Source of the DNA: Chloroflexota bacterium
Lineage (GTDB): Bacteria; Chloroflexota; Anaerolineae; Aggregatilineales; Phototrophicaceae
Assembly: GCA_011525385.1 (NCBI GenBank)
Contig: WTGF01000017.1
Span: 1-62,351, forward strand
Direction of reading: 5' to 3'
Length of the DNA: 62,351 bases
The position numbers and the translations under genes are program-made. The notes below the pieces were generated by a model. The model worked only from the letters and a program-made list of their open reading frames with translations. It did no database searches and had not been told where the DNA came from. Position 1 is the stretch's first letter. Each line of letters begins with the position of its first letter. Below are positions 53,893 to 62,210 of the stretch, piece by piece.

Positions 53893-55650
53893 ATGTCTAA
53901 AATGAACATCCTTTTGATCACCTCCGACCAGCAGCACTGGCGCACGCTGGGACAAAACAACCCGGAGATTCAGACGCCGGCGCTGGACAAGTTGGCGGCG
54001 CAAGGCACGACTTTCGCGCGGGCTTATTGCCCCAACCCCACCTGCACGCCGACCCGCAGCAGCATGATCACCGGCAAGTATCCATCCCAGCACGGTGCCT
54101 GGTCGCTGGGCACCAAGCTGCTCGAAAGCGAAGCGACCCTGGGCGAGCATCTGGGTGACGCGGGATATCGGACGGCTCTGGTCGGCAAGGCGCATTTCCA
54201 GCCTCTGTACGCAACTGAAGAATATTCGTCGCTGGAATCCTATCCCATCCTGCAAGATCTCGACTTCTGGGAGAAGTTCGACGGCCCATTTTACGGCTTC
54301 GACCACGTCGAACTGGCGCGCAACCACACCGACGAAGCCCATGTCGGGCAGCATTATGCCCTTTGGATGGAAGAGAAGGGCTTGGACAACTGGCGCGACT
54401 ATTTCCTGGAGCCGACGGGCCAGGTCGTGGAACAGCGGCGCCACTGGCTCATCCCCGAAGAATTTCACTATAACGCCTGGATCGCCGAACGAAGCAAGGC
54501 TCTAATCTCGGAATACCGTGACCGGGATCAGCCCGACGGGTCAGTGTCGGCGCGACCCTTCTTCCTCTGGGCGAGCTTCTTCGATCCGCATCCGAAATAC
54601 CTGGCGCCCGAGCCCTGGGATACCATGGTCGATCCGGCGGACATTACCGTGCCAGCCGTGACGCCGGGCGAACACGACAATAACCCGCCGCACCTGCAAT
54701 TGACGCAGACAGCGGATCCCGATTATTCGGCCTGGCAGGAGGCCAATGGCAGTGGCTGCCACGGTTTTCATTCCCATCTGCACGATCCGCATGAACTGGC
54801 CAAGGACATCGCTTGCTATTACGGCATGATCAGCTGCATGGACAAATACATCGGAGAGATCATCGACCACCTCGATCAACTTGGTTTAGCCGAAAACACC
54901 TTGGTCGTCTTCACGAGCGATCACGGGCACTACTTCGGCCAGCACGGGCTGATCGCCAAAGGCGCATTTCATTACGACGATGGCATCCGCGTGCCCATGG
55001 TCGCGCGCTTGCCCGGCCAGATACCCGCAGGACATGTCAGCCACAGCCTACAGTCGCTGGTTGATTATGCTCCCACGTTCCTCAGCTTCTGCGGCATCGA
55101 CATTCCGGACGAGATGACCGGCGTCGATCAACGAGCCGTCTGGACCGGCGACGAATCGGAGGCCAGGGACCATGTCATTGTGGAAAACCGCCATCAGCCG
55201 ACGACGCTGCACTTGAAGACTTATATCGACGATCGCTACAAGCTCACGCTGTATTTCAATCGCGATTACGGCGAAATCTACGACCTGCGCGATGACCCTG
55301 GCGAAGTCTCAAACCGCTACGCCGACGAAGACCTGCGCGCCCGGTTGACGGAAGCGATGCTGCGCGCCGAAATGCTCAAAGAGGAGCCGCTGAGCGACGA
55401 CAGTTTGCGTCTGCCCAACAAGTCGGCGGCGATGTACGTGAAGAGCTGCAATGTGAGGTCTACGCAGATTGACTTTGATCCGGCGATTGATCGCTACGAG
55501 TTGTTTGACTTGGCGGTTGACCCCGCCCGAAGCAACAATCTATGGGACAATGCGGGTTATAGCGATATACGCGCTGAGATGGCGCGGGCGTTGTTGTTCA
55601 GCCGCTGGGGCCTGGAGCCGCTTTGGATGCCGCGCGTGTCGGGGGCTTAA
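53893..55650 (+). CDS. Sulfatase (formylglycine type), second copy
   Basis: Sulfate-ester hydrolase, 585 residues. Metal ligand Asp near the start (LLITSDQQHWRTLGQNNPEI), formylglycine site Cys51 in CTPTR, and GKAHFQP plus FTSDHGHYFGQHGLI with further metal ligands. AGAGGA precedes the ATG. It is about 110 residues longer than the sulfatase at 1832 and diverges outside the motifs, so it probably hydrolyses a different sulfate ester. No signal peptide. A convergent DpnII/MboI-like gene ends 4 bases after the stop, at the edge of the third restriction island. Confidence 0.93.
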   Translation: MSKMNILLITSDQQHWRTLGQNNPEIQTPALDKLAAQGTTFARAYCPNPTCTPTRSSMITGKYPSQHGAWSLGTKLLESEATLGEHLGDAGYRTALVGKAHFQPLYATEEYSSLESYPILQDLDFWEKFDGPFYGFDHVELARNHTDEAHVGQHYALWMEEKGLDNWRDYFLEPTGQVVEQRRHWLIPEEFHYNAWIAERSKALISEYRDRDQPDGSVSARPFFLWASFFDPHPKYLAPEPWDTMVDPADITVPAVTPGEHDNNPPHLQLTQTADPDYSAWQEANGSGCHGFHSHLHDPHELAKDIACYYGMISCMDKYIGEIIDHLDQLGLAENTLVVFTSDHGHYFGQHGLIAKGAFHYDDGIRVPMVARLPGQIPAGHVSHSLQSLVDYAPTFLSFCGIDIPDEMTGVDQRAVWTGDESEARDHVIVENRHQPTTLHLKTYIDDRYKLTLYFNRDYGEIYDLRDDPGEVSNRYADEDLRARLTEAMLRAEMLKEEPLSDDSLRLPNKSAAMYVKSCNVRSTQIDFDPAIDRYELFDLAVDPARSNNLWDNAGYSDIRAEMARALLFSRWGLEPLWMPRVSGA

Positions 55651-55654
55651 TCAA

Positions 55655-56518
55655 TTATTGTAGTGTCCGCTGCGGTATTATGAAGACTTCGACTGTAAGC
55701 AATTCAGAATTCGACTCGATGTCAGTTTTGAAACCATCAGGATTGGGGATAAGTCCCTGTAAATCATAAATGACCGCATAGAGTTTTTCACAATTCGGAT
55801 GTTTTCGATAATGGGCGATGTCAATTGTTAGTTCATCGCCTACTTTTCTCGCATGCGCGTGGTCTCGCACATACTTAAGCTCACAAACGGTTTTGTGCTC
55901 ATACAGAAGAAAATCCATTCTAGTACTTGTTCCTGCATAGCTCGGCGTATACTCTTCTTTACGAATATCCTTTACCCAAGGAAGCAAAAGAGCGTGGAAA
56001 AGATCCTGAACGTCATATTCGTCAGTAAATTCAACTGTTGGTTTGCCTTTCCGCCTGTTTCTTTGCAAAGGGTACATCGCAAGCGGCAGACCTTTGATAA
56101 GGCGTTCCAACAATTGTTCAATGTCTTTCGGCATAAGTGGAACTTCTGATTTAGCCTCGTAATCTTGTCCATTAAAGTCACTGAGCTCGCTTCGCAAGAA
56201 TTCTGCATCCAGTTCCGAGATACTCTTCTTCTTCAAAATGAAACCTACAACTTTTCTCAAGATATCATTGGCTTGACTTTGAGAAGCATTTAGTTTTATG
56301 CCCTCAATCCACTCTTCTACACAATGCATTCGTTCGCTGGATTGTGTTTGTTCGCGGTCTTCTTTCCAGTTTACATCCGCACCTGCATAAAGGAAGAAAT
56401 CATCTATCTCACGTATATAGCAATAGTCCTTACATATTACGACTAGCTTCAGGATTAACCCGCGGTTGTTGATAAGCTCGTTTGATTTCATTTTCATTAT
56501 GGTGATCGGAAATGCCAT
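55655..56518 (-). CDS. Putative PD-(D/E)xK nuclease, DpnII/MboI-like (module 3)
   Basis: A probable restriction-type nuclease of 287 residues. The C-terminal ~120 residues fit the DpnII/MboI-like fold: EYDVQDLFHALLLPWVKDIR, then TSTRMDFLLYEHKTVCELKY with Asp202, Glu213, Lys215, then DIAHYRKHPNCEKLYAVIYD. The N-terminal 150 residues (EIDDFFLYAGADVNWKEDRE) are unassigned. The gene is A/T-rich, points against the sulfatase and is divergent from vsr. It may be a second nuclease of the cytosine-methylation island or an independent defence gene. ATG 56497 is an alternative start. Confidence 0.7.
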   Translation of the reverse strand: MAFPITIMKMKSNELINNRGLILKLVVICKDYCYIREIDDFFLYAGADVNWKEDREQTQSSERMHCVEEWIEGIKLNASQSQANDILRKVVGFILKKKSISELDAEFLRSELSDFNGQDYEAKSEVPLMPKDIEQLLERLIKGLPLAMYPLQRNRRKGKPTVEFTDEYDVQDLFHALLLPWVKDIRKEEYTPSYAGTSTRMDFLLYEHKTVCELKYVRDHAHARKVGDELTIDIAHYRKHPNCEKLYAVIYDLQGLIPNPDGFKTDIESNSELLTVEVFIIPQRTLQ

Positions 56519-56750
56519 TTAATCGGACAAAAAAGGCTATCGAATGTTACACAGATACAGTCCATTATGCACTAGCAAGTTGCTTGGGATACTGTTTCAC
56601 CCAAATAAAGATTGAATGATTTGCTTCACGCGGACTTAGCACTGCACATAGGAATGAAACATTTGTGCTTTGAGATATTCTGTGACATAATCTAGGCAAG
56701 TATCGAGCTTGTGTTGAACTTCCGCTTGGAAATATTTTAGTTTCTGATAG

Positions 56751-57242
56751 GTGTTGCAGTTGACTGATACCGTTAGTTTAGCTAAACGAAGTGAAGTTAT
56801 GTCCAGAGTCGGGAGTAAAGATACCAAACCCGAACTCTTGATAAGAAAGGGCTTGCATGCGAAAGGTTTCCGTTACCGTCTGCACGTGAAGAATCTACCT
56901 GGCCAGCCCGATATGGTATTCCCGCGCTATAAGTCAGTCATTCAAATTAATGGATGTTTCTGGCATGGACATTCCTGCCCGCGGTGTAGAATGCCGAATT
57001 CCAACACTGAGTATTGGAACCGAAAAATCGCAAGAAATATGGAACGTGATATTTCAAATCGCCAGTCGCTCGTGGACAACGGATGGCGAGTGTTAACAAT
57101 ATGGGAATGCGCACTTTCGGGCAAATGGAAACTAGGGTTGAATCAAGTAGTTGCGTTGGCGTCCGAGTGGCTCCTGTCGACAAAGTCAATTTGCGAAATA
57201 AGAGGTAAGACAATTGATACCACAGCGCAGCCAATACTTTGA
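56751..57242 (+). CDS. vsr: Very short patch repair endonuclease (Vsr)
   Basis: Nicks T:G mismatches that arise by deamination of 5-methylcytosine, so it accompanies a C5-cytosine methylase. It has RSEVMSRVGSKDTKPELLIR, then GQPDMVFPRY with catalytic Asp54, NGCFWHGHSC with zinc-site residues (His72 or His74, Cys76, Cys79), and GWRVLTIWECAL. Very similar in layout to E. coli Vsr. A GTG at 56751 or TTG at 56760 starts the gene; the site is unclear. The methylase gene begins 116 bases downstream on the same strand. The 232 bases before it show nothing else. Confidence 0.93.
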   Translation: MLQLTDTVSLAKRSEVMSRVGSKDTKPELLIRKGLHAKGFRYRLHVKNLPGQPDMVFPRYKSVIQINGCFWHGHSCPRCRMPNSNTEYWNRKIARNMERDISNRQSLVDNGWRVLTIWECALSGKWKLGLNQVVALASEWLLSTKSICEIRGKTIDTTAQPIL

Positions 57243-57357
57243 CAAGCCATACCCATACGGACTTTGATCATTTACTGAAGTCAGCCATTATACACTGATT
57301 GGAAACAACGATGGGAAAGCGTGTAGCTCATACTAAACATATCCGAGATTTGGTATC

Positions 57358-58338
57358 ATGATCTGCACTGTTGAGTTCTTTGCTGGTATGGGACTCATGC
57401 GTGCCGGCTTGGAGCGCGTCGGGATCAAAACTGTCTTCGCCAACGACATCGACGAAACGAAAGCAAAGCTCTATGCCGATAACTGGGGACGCGAAGTGCT
57501 GCATGTTGGCGATATCCGTGCGCTAAACGGCGACGATATCCCAGACACCGAGCTAGTTACGGCGTCTTTCCCATGCACGGATATGTCTCTTGCCGGACAC
57601 TACAAAGGGTTAAAAGGAACGCAATCCAGCCTAGTTTTGGATTACCTGCGGATTCTCGATGAGATGGGCGCGCGCGCGCCTCGCACAATGATGATCGAAA
57701 ATGTTATGGGCTTTCTAACAGCGAATGACGGCCGGGATTGGGAAACAGTCGTCGGCGGAATCCGCAGTCTTGGTTATCGGACAGCTCACATCGTTGTTGA
57801 CGCCAGCGCCTTTGTTCCACAGAGTCGTGCTAGAGTATTCTTGTTCGGTCATAAAGGGACTATCGAACTGCCCGAACCGCCGAACGTCCGTAAGGACCTC
57901 AGACTAGCAACCGTCGCAGAGGAAGACGGAGATTGGTGGCCTCCCGACCGCCTTCGCGCGTTTATGCAAACATTGTCGCCCCTACAATCAAAACGCGTCT
58001 CCCGCTACCAACGGCGATTCTGGCCCGGCTATTACGGCGCTTTTCGGCGTACCCGAGGCGGTCGGGCCGTCTGGGAAGTGCGCTCTGATGAACGCGCCGG
58101 GGCATTGCGGACAACGCGCGGCGGCTCCGCGAAGCAAGCCATCGTGCGTGCTGGGTGCGGCGATGTTGCAGTGCGCTGGATGAGTTTGAAGGAATATGCG
58201 AGGCTTCAAGGCGCCGATCATTTGCGCTACGATTCGGTAACACCGTCGCAGGCGATGTTTGCTCTGGGCGATGCAGTGTGTGTCCCCGTGATCGAGTGGT
58301 TAGCGAAGCACTGCTTGATACCGCTGTTACGTCAATGA
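57358..58338 (+). CDS. C5-cytosine DNA methyltransferase (module 3)
   Basis: Transfers methyl to cytosine C5, 326 residues. Motif I FFAGMGLMRAGLERVG, motif IV ASFPCTDMSLAG with catalytic Cys73, motif VI MIENV at 113-116 and motif VIII QSRARVF at 155-161. The target-recognition region follows (about 200-265). The downstream GIY-YIG nuclease overlaps its stop by 4 bases, and their joint layout resembles Eco29kI-type systems, so CCGCGG or a related site is plausible but not shown. Composition is closer to the host than that of the neighbouring vsr and nuclease genes. Confidence 0.93.
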   Translation: MICTVEFFAGMGLMRAGLERVGIKTVFANDIDETKAKLYADNWGREVLHVGDIRALNGDDIPDTELVTASFPCTDMSLAGHYKGLKGTQSSLVLDYLRILDEMGARAPRTMMIENVMGFLTANDGRDWETVVGGIRSLGYRTAHIVVDASAFVPQSRARVFLFGHKGTIELPEPPNVRKDLRLATVAEEDGDWWPPDRLRAFMQTLSPLQSKRVSRYQRRFWPGYYGAFRRTRGGRAVWEVRSDERAGALRTTRGGSAKQAIVRAGCGDVAVRWMSLKEYARLQGADHLRYDSVTPSQAMFALGDAVCVPVIEWLAKHCLIPLLRQ

Positions 58339-58961
58339 TGCCGAGGAAAGAGCCAGAAGAAGTAAAAGCGCTGTATGATGGTGTTACGGCAGCGCTGAAT
58401 ACGAACTATGGTGACGGTCGCAAAGTCGGCGATTGCAAATACGGCGTATATCTCTTCTATGATTATGACGGCGAACCCATCTATGTGGGGCAAACAACGG
58501 AGAGACTGCGGGTCCGCATCCGTCGTCACTTGACCAATCAGCGAACCGACGCTGTTGCGATGAGCGTGCTGGATCCTTTTGAGGTTGCTGAAATTGAGAT
58601 GTGGCCATTTTGGGATTTGAAAGCTGTCGCAGCGAGTGAAACGCTGAATCAAGCTGAATACACGGTATACCAGAATGCCCTAAAAGACTCAATATTCTCT
58701 GTTATCCTGAACGAGAAAGACATAAAGCCTGCCGACGATATTGTCTTACCGAAATCAGTTCGCGTGTCCGTTTTGCCCGCAGAACTGCGGAAGAGTCGCG
58801 AGCATCCCGATATTCGATTGGCGCGGCGAGCGCGGACCATTGCCAACCTGGCGAGGGTTATTAGTGAGCGCAAGGTAACACCAGGAATTAGGCGCACCCT
58901 TTGGGCGCAGGCGCGTCGACTCGAACACTTAGCGAAGACCAGACTAGAAGAGTTTGAGTAA
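58335..58961 (+). CDS. GIY-YIG restriction endonuclease, Eco29kI-like (module 3)
   Basis: Restriction nuclease paired with the C5 methylase. The 208-residue product has the GIY-YIG core: KYGVYLFYDYDGEPIYVGQT (GVY at 37-39, YVG at 50-52), then the catalytic Arg-His region RVRIRRHL (58-66) and Glu108 with neighbouring Asn in TLNQAEYTVYQNAL. Length agrees with the R.Eco29kI family (about 214). The ATG at 58335 overlaps the methylase stop (ATGA), an expected translational coupling; ATG 58338 is an alternative. The C-terminus (RRTLWAQARRLEHLAKTRLE) is a basic helix likely to contact DNA. Confidence 0.88.
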   Translation: MMPRKEPEEVKALYDGVTAALNTNYGDGRKVGDCKYGVYLFYDYDGEPIYVGQTTERLRVRIRRHLTNQRTDAVAMSVLDPFEVAEIEMWPFWDLKAVAASETLNQAEYTVYQNALKDSIFSVILNEKDIKPADDIVLPKSVRVSVLPAELRKSREHPDIRLARRARTIANLARVISERKVTPGIRRTLWAQARRLEHLAKTRLEEFE

Positions 58962-58986
58962 CGAAACTAGCCAAAACTGACATATC

Positions 58987-59319
58987 GCAGCGCCTGAGCA
59001 GTTAAACGTCGAGGCTTTCCGCTCAAGCCTGCGTATCTTCTGGAGTATTATCCTGCCGCTGTCCGCGCCGGGCTTGATTTCCACCGGGCTGATCGTATTC
59101 ATATTTTCCTGGAACGAATTTCCGCTCTCGTTAGTCTTGATGAGCGACAACTTCATGCGCACGGCACCGGTGGGCATCTCGCTCTTCCCGGGTGAATACT
59201 CCTTCCCGTGGGAGATCATCACGGCGGCGACCATGCTGACGATCTTGCCAATTCTAGTGATTTCGGGGGTCTTTCAGGATCGGCTCATCGGGAGATTGAC
59301 CGCTGGTTCGGGGAAGTGA
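58987..59319 (+). pseudogene. 5'-truncated sugar ABC permease (MalG type) remnant
   Basis: An open frame without a start encodes the C-terminal third of a MalG-type permease. It begins in a degraded ATPase-docking loop (APEQLNVEAFRSSLRIFW) and continues LPLSAPGLISTGLIVFIFSW, NEFPLSLVLMSDNFMRTAPV and a final span. The first two thirds are missing, and the remnant begins just after the GIY-YIG gene. So the restriction island probably replaced or deleted the front of this gene. The two permeases at 59551-61369 are unrelated complete copies. Confidence 0.75.
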
Positions 59320-59336
59320 AACCCGTCGCGCGGCAC

Positions 59337-59546
59337 CTATCCTCGCCGCACGACATAGTACCCAATCACCAGCGAAATCACCGTCGCCACTTCTATGGGC
59401 AGCGCCGCTTCCACAAAGCGCAGCCAGAAGAGATGAATCCCGATCAGGATGACGACGCTGATGAAGACGCGGTCGAAGGCATTGGTGTAAAAGGGCAGGA
59501 AGCCGCCGATGTCTTTCTTCTCCTGCTGCTCTTGTCGCTCCTGCAT
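59337..59546 (-). CDS. Small membrane protein in sugar-importer operon
   Basis: A 69-residue protein with a charged N-terminus (MQERQEQQEKKDIGGFLPFY) and one or two hydrophobic spans (VFISVVILIGIHLFWLRFVE, LPIEVATVISLVIGYYVVRR). It starts 4 bases after the MalG-type permease stop, so it is the last gene of the importer operon. Small membrane proteins occur in this place in other importer operons, but I know no function for it. Ends 17 bases from the convergent permease remnant. Confidence 0.75.
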   Translation of the reverse strand: MQERQEQQEKKDIGGFLPFYTNAFDRVFISVVILIGIHLFWLRFVEAALPIEVATVISLVIGYYVVRRG

Positions 59547-59550
59547 CGCC

Positions 59551-60405
59551 TTATTCCTTTACCGCGCCGAAGGTCAAACCCATGACGATATAACGCTGAG
59601 CGAGGATGACGATGATCGCCGATGGTATCAAGGTCAGCATCGACATCGCCGCCAGCTCGCCCCAGTTGGTGCCGGTGACGGTTACGAATTCCGCCAGGCC
59701 GGTGGTGATCGTGCGTGCTTGCACGCTGGTCAGATTGGCGGCGAAGAGATATTCGTTCCAGGCGAAAACCCAACTCAAGATGCCGGTGACCGCCAGTCCC
59801 GGCGCGGCCAGGGGGATAATCACGTGACGCAGGACGCCCCATAATCCGGCGCCATCAATCATTGCCGCATCGTCCAGCTCAATCGGGATGCCGTCAATCA
59901 CGCCCTTGAGCAGCCAGATGGCGAAGGGCAAGTTGAAGACGCAATAGAGCAAGATCAACCCGATCTGCGTGTCGTAAAGCGTCCAATCGCCCAAGCGAAA
60001 GGTGCGCGTGAACATGATGTAGAGCGGCAGCAAGAAAGCGGCCGGCGGCGCCATGCGGTTGGTAATCAGCCAGAAGAAGATATTGTCCCGGCCCGCCAGC
60101 TTGTAACGCGAAAGGGCATAAGTCGCCAGGAGCGCCAGAGCCATCACCAGCAGGGCGTTGCTGGTCGATACCACCACAGAATTGGTCATGTAGCGCTGGA
60201 AGGCACTGTCTGTCAGCACGTTGCTGTAATTCTCGACGAAGAATCGACTGAGGCTGAGATTGGGTCTGCCAAATAGTTCCACGCGGCTGCGCATGGACAC
60301 GACAAACATCCACCAGATCGGCAACAGGGTCACAATGGTCGTGAAGATCCAGAAGCCGTAGGTCACGAAGAGGCGCCACGCGCGCTGCCGCCAGGAAGTC
60401 GTCAT
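59551..60405 (-). CDS. Carbohydrate ABC transporter permease, MalG type
   Basis: Inner-membrane subunit, 284 residues, about six spans, EAA loop [20 protein letters not shown] near 193-212 and a conserved C-terminus ([16 protein letters not shown]). It is the second permease of the importer encoded at 59337-62210. The start ATG (60405-60403) lies at the edge of a 22-base direct repeat; before insertion of the repeat element it probably overlapped the stop of the MalF-type gene by ATGA. Confidence 0.93.
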   Translation of the reverse strand: MTTSWRQRAWRLFVTYGFWIFTTIVTLLPIWWMFVVSMRSRVELFGRPNLSLSRFFVENYSNVLTDSAFQRYMTNSVVVSTSNALLVMALALLATYALSRYKLAGRDNIFFWLITNRMAPPAAFLLPLYIMFTRTFRLGDWTLYDTQIGLILLYCVFNLPFAIWLLKGVIDGIPIELDDAAMIDGAGLWGVLRHVIIPLAAPGLAVTGILSWVFAWNEYLFAANLTSVQARTITTGLAEFVTVTGTNWGELAAMSMLTLIPSAIIVILAQRYIVMGLTFGAVKE

Positions 60406-60518
60406 TCGACCTCTCCCTTGCGCGGACCCGCTTCAGCACCCGGTAGGGGCGACTCGCCGAGTGGCCCGCTTCGCCACCAGTCCTTGCGCGACTGCCTCAT
60501 TCGACTTCTCCCTTGCGC
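60402..60518. repeat. REP-like element flanked by 22-base direct repeats
   Basis: The 22 bases at 60402-60423 and 60497-60518 differ at a single position (C at 60411, T at 60506). Both encode the end of the MalF-type gene (Lys-Gly-Glu-Val-Glu-stop) and the start of the MalG-type gene. Between them are 73 bases with the palindrome 60447-60467 (GGGCGACTC/GAGTGGCCC). This looks like insertion of a small palindromic element with duplication of the target. Confidence 0.8.
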
Positions 60519-61369
60519 CGCCCGGAGATCGCGATGAAGAGCAGCCAGCACAGGACGATGGTCAGGTAGAGCGTGATGAGCGAAATGGAAGAGCCGTAGC
60601 CATAGTCCGTCCTTGGGAAGACCACACGCCATATATATATGCCGGTGAAGCGGGTGCCGGGTCCGCCGCCCGCCAGCATCCAGACTTCATCAACCGTGCG
60701 GATGGCGTCCATGATGCGGATAAAAACGGTCGTCAGCAAAACGGGACGCAAGAAAGGCAGGGTGACGTACCAGAAGACCTGAAAGCGGTTGGCGCCGTCC
60801 ACCTGGGCTTGTTCCACCGGCTCCTTGGGAATCGCAGAAAGGCCCGCCAACATGGTCAGCGTGACAAAGGGCGTCCAGTGCCAGACGTCCATAATCACTG
60901 ACGTCCACAGGGCTTGGTCGGGATAACTGCCGATCTGATAGGTAAGATCAAACCAGCGATCGAGGAAAAATGGCACCGGACCAAAGCCGGGAATGACCAG
61001 CAAACGCCAAATCGCGCCGACAGCGATCGGCGCTACCATCAAAGGCAAGGTGTGGATGATGCGAAAGAGCGATTTGCCGGGGAAGTTGCGCGTCAGCATT
61101 TGCGCCAGCACAAAGCCGAGAACGATCTCGCTGCCAATCGCGAAGATGGCGAAGCGCGCGGTCAAGCCCACGGAATGAAGAAAGTCATCGTCGAAGACCA
61201 GGCGCCGAAAATTATCCAGGCCGTTGAAAACCAAGCCATCGTCGGCGGAAAAGACATTCCACTGGTTGAAGCCGACAAATAAAACGTATAAGAAAGGCGC
61301 GAAGCCAAATAAAAGCAGAATGAGTAATGTCGGGCTGAGCAAGAGCCAGCCTGTGCGGGGATTGCGCAC
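60497..61369 (-). CDS. Carbohydrate ABC transporter permease, MalF type
   Basis: First membrane subunit of the importer, 290 residues with about six spans. The EAA loop has KEPVEQAQVDGANRFQVFWY followed by LPFLRPVLLT, and the C-terminus ends in GRRKGEVE. The early region FAPFLYVLFVGFNQWNVFSA is the typical first loop. It lies after the binding-protein gene (73-base gap with a strong palindrome) and before the MalG-type gene. The palindrome between binding protein and permease may lower its expression. Sugar specificity unknown. Confidence 0.93.
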   Translation of the reverse strand: MRNPRTGWLLLSPTLLILLLFGFAPFLYVLFVGFNQWNVFSADDGLVFNGLDNFRRLVFDDDFLHSVGLTARFAIFAIGSEIVLGFVLAQMLTRNFPGKSLFRIIHTLPLMVAPIAVGAIWRLLVIPGFGPVPFFLDRWFDLTYQIGSYPDQALWTSVIMDVWHWTPFVTLTMLAGLSAIPKEPVEQAQVDGANRFQVFWYVTLPFLRPVLLTTVFIRIMDAIRTVDEVWMLAGGGPGTRFTGIYIWRVVFPRTDYGYGSSISLITLYLTIVLCWLLFIAISGRRKGEVE

Positions 61370-61393
61370 TTATTGATTCCTGACCTAATGACA

Positions 61394-61423
61394 AATCAGG
61401 GTGACTGTACAGTCACCCTGATT
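61394..61423 (-). terminator. Perfect 30-base palindrome between binding-protein and permease genes
   Basis: AATCAGGGTGACTGT followed by its exact reverse complement. It lies 19 bases after the stop of the binding-protein gene on the minus strand. It could act as an attenuator or mRNA-stabilising hairpin, giving more binding protein than permease. No T-run follows. Confidence 0.6.
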
Positions 61424-61442
61424 GAAATCTTGAATCTGTGGC

Positions 61443-62210
61443 TTACATACCGTAGCCGAGGCGTGACAGTTCTTCATCAACGGCGGCTGCGGCTTGCGAC
61501 AAGGCATCAGCCGGGCTCAGCTCGCCCAGGATCGCGCGTTGGATGAAGGGATCAATGACTTCGCGTACCTGTGCGTGGAAGGGGAAGGGCGGCGCGCCAG
61601 CGAAGAGCGGACCCTGTTCTTCCAGCAGCGTGTAGTAGCCGTCAACCTTGGCGTCTTGTTCGGCGATCAGAGGATCGTCAAAGGTGGCGGTGTGGGTGAT
61701 GCGCGCGCCCGCGGCAGCCCATTCCGCCTGCACCGATTGCTGGCCGATGAATTGCAGCCAGAGCAGCGTGGCTTCCTTGTTGCGCGACGAATGCGGTACG
61801 CCAAAGGCGCCGCCATCGTAATAGCCGATGTAACCTTCGCCCATCTCGGCGGCTTCGATTACGCCAGGCGCGGTGACTGGCAGGCGAACGCCGACGTTGC
61901 CGGTGACGGCCGAGCGGCTGTCATCGGTCGCGATCCAGGCAGCGTTTTCGCCATAGACCCAGCCCTGCGCGGCGCGGCCGGCAGCGAAGCTGGACGCGAC
62001 CTCGTCCCAGGTGCTGGACGTGGCTTCGGGCGGGGCATAGGGCAGCATGCTCAGCCAGAAGGTCAAAGCTTCAACAGCGGTATCGCCGTCGAGCGCGCCG
62101 CCGTTGGCGCTCATGGCCGAGCCGGCGTCCAGGTTGATACCCCAGTTGTAGAGGCCGAAGGAAGGACCGATGGATTCGAGGAATTCGTAGGTCGAGGCGC
62201 GAGCGGTCAA
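61443..62210 (-). CDS. Carbohydrate ABC transporter substrate-binding protein, C-terminal part
   Basis: The C-terminal 255 residues of an extracellular solute-binding protein (family 1 type) that would deliver sugar to the adjacent permeases. It includes SYEFL-like [20 protein letters not shown], then [20 protein letters not shown] and [20 protein letters not shown], and the typical end [13 protein letters not shown]. The true start and signal peptide are missing: the frame stays open beyond 62210 into the disordered window end, and the TTG there is not believable as a start. Family sizes of 400-550 residues mean about half is lost. Confidence 0.8.
   Translation of the reverse strand: MTARASTYEFLESIGPSFGLYNWGINLDAGSAMSANGGALDGDTAVEALTFWLSMLPYAPPEATSSTWDEVASSFAAGRAAQGWVYGENAAWIATDDSRSAVTGNVGVRLPVTAPGVIEAAEMGEGYIGYYDGGAFGVPHSSRNKEATLLWLQFIGQQSVQAEWAAAGARITHTATFDDPLIAEQDAKVDGYYTLLEEQGPLFAGAPPFPFHAQVREVIDPFIQRAILGELSPADALSQAAAAVDEELSRLGYGM

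Noticed and set aside
56636..56827. A 63-codon minus-strand frame as possible controller protein of the third restriction island
   Set aside because: It overlaps vsr, shows no helix-turn-helix pattern and has no start site.
57358..58961. Avoidance of CCGCGG in the window as support for Eco29kI specificity
   Set aside because: CCGCGG occurs at several places (for example about 987, 2757 and 5331), so no avoidance is visible; methylation would protect them anyway.
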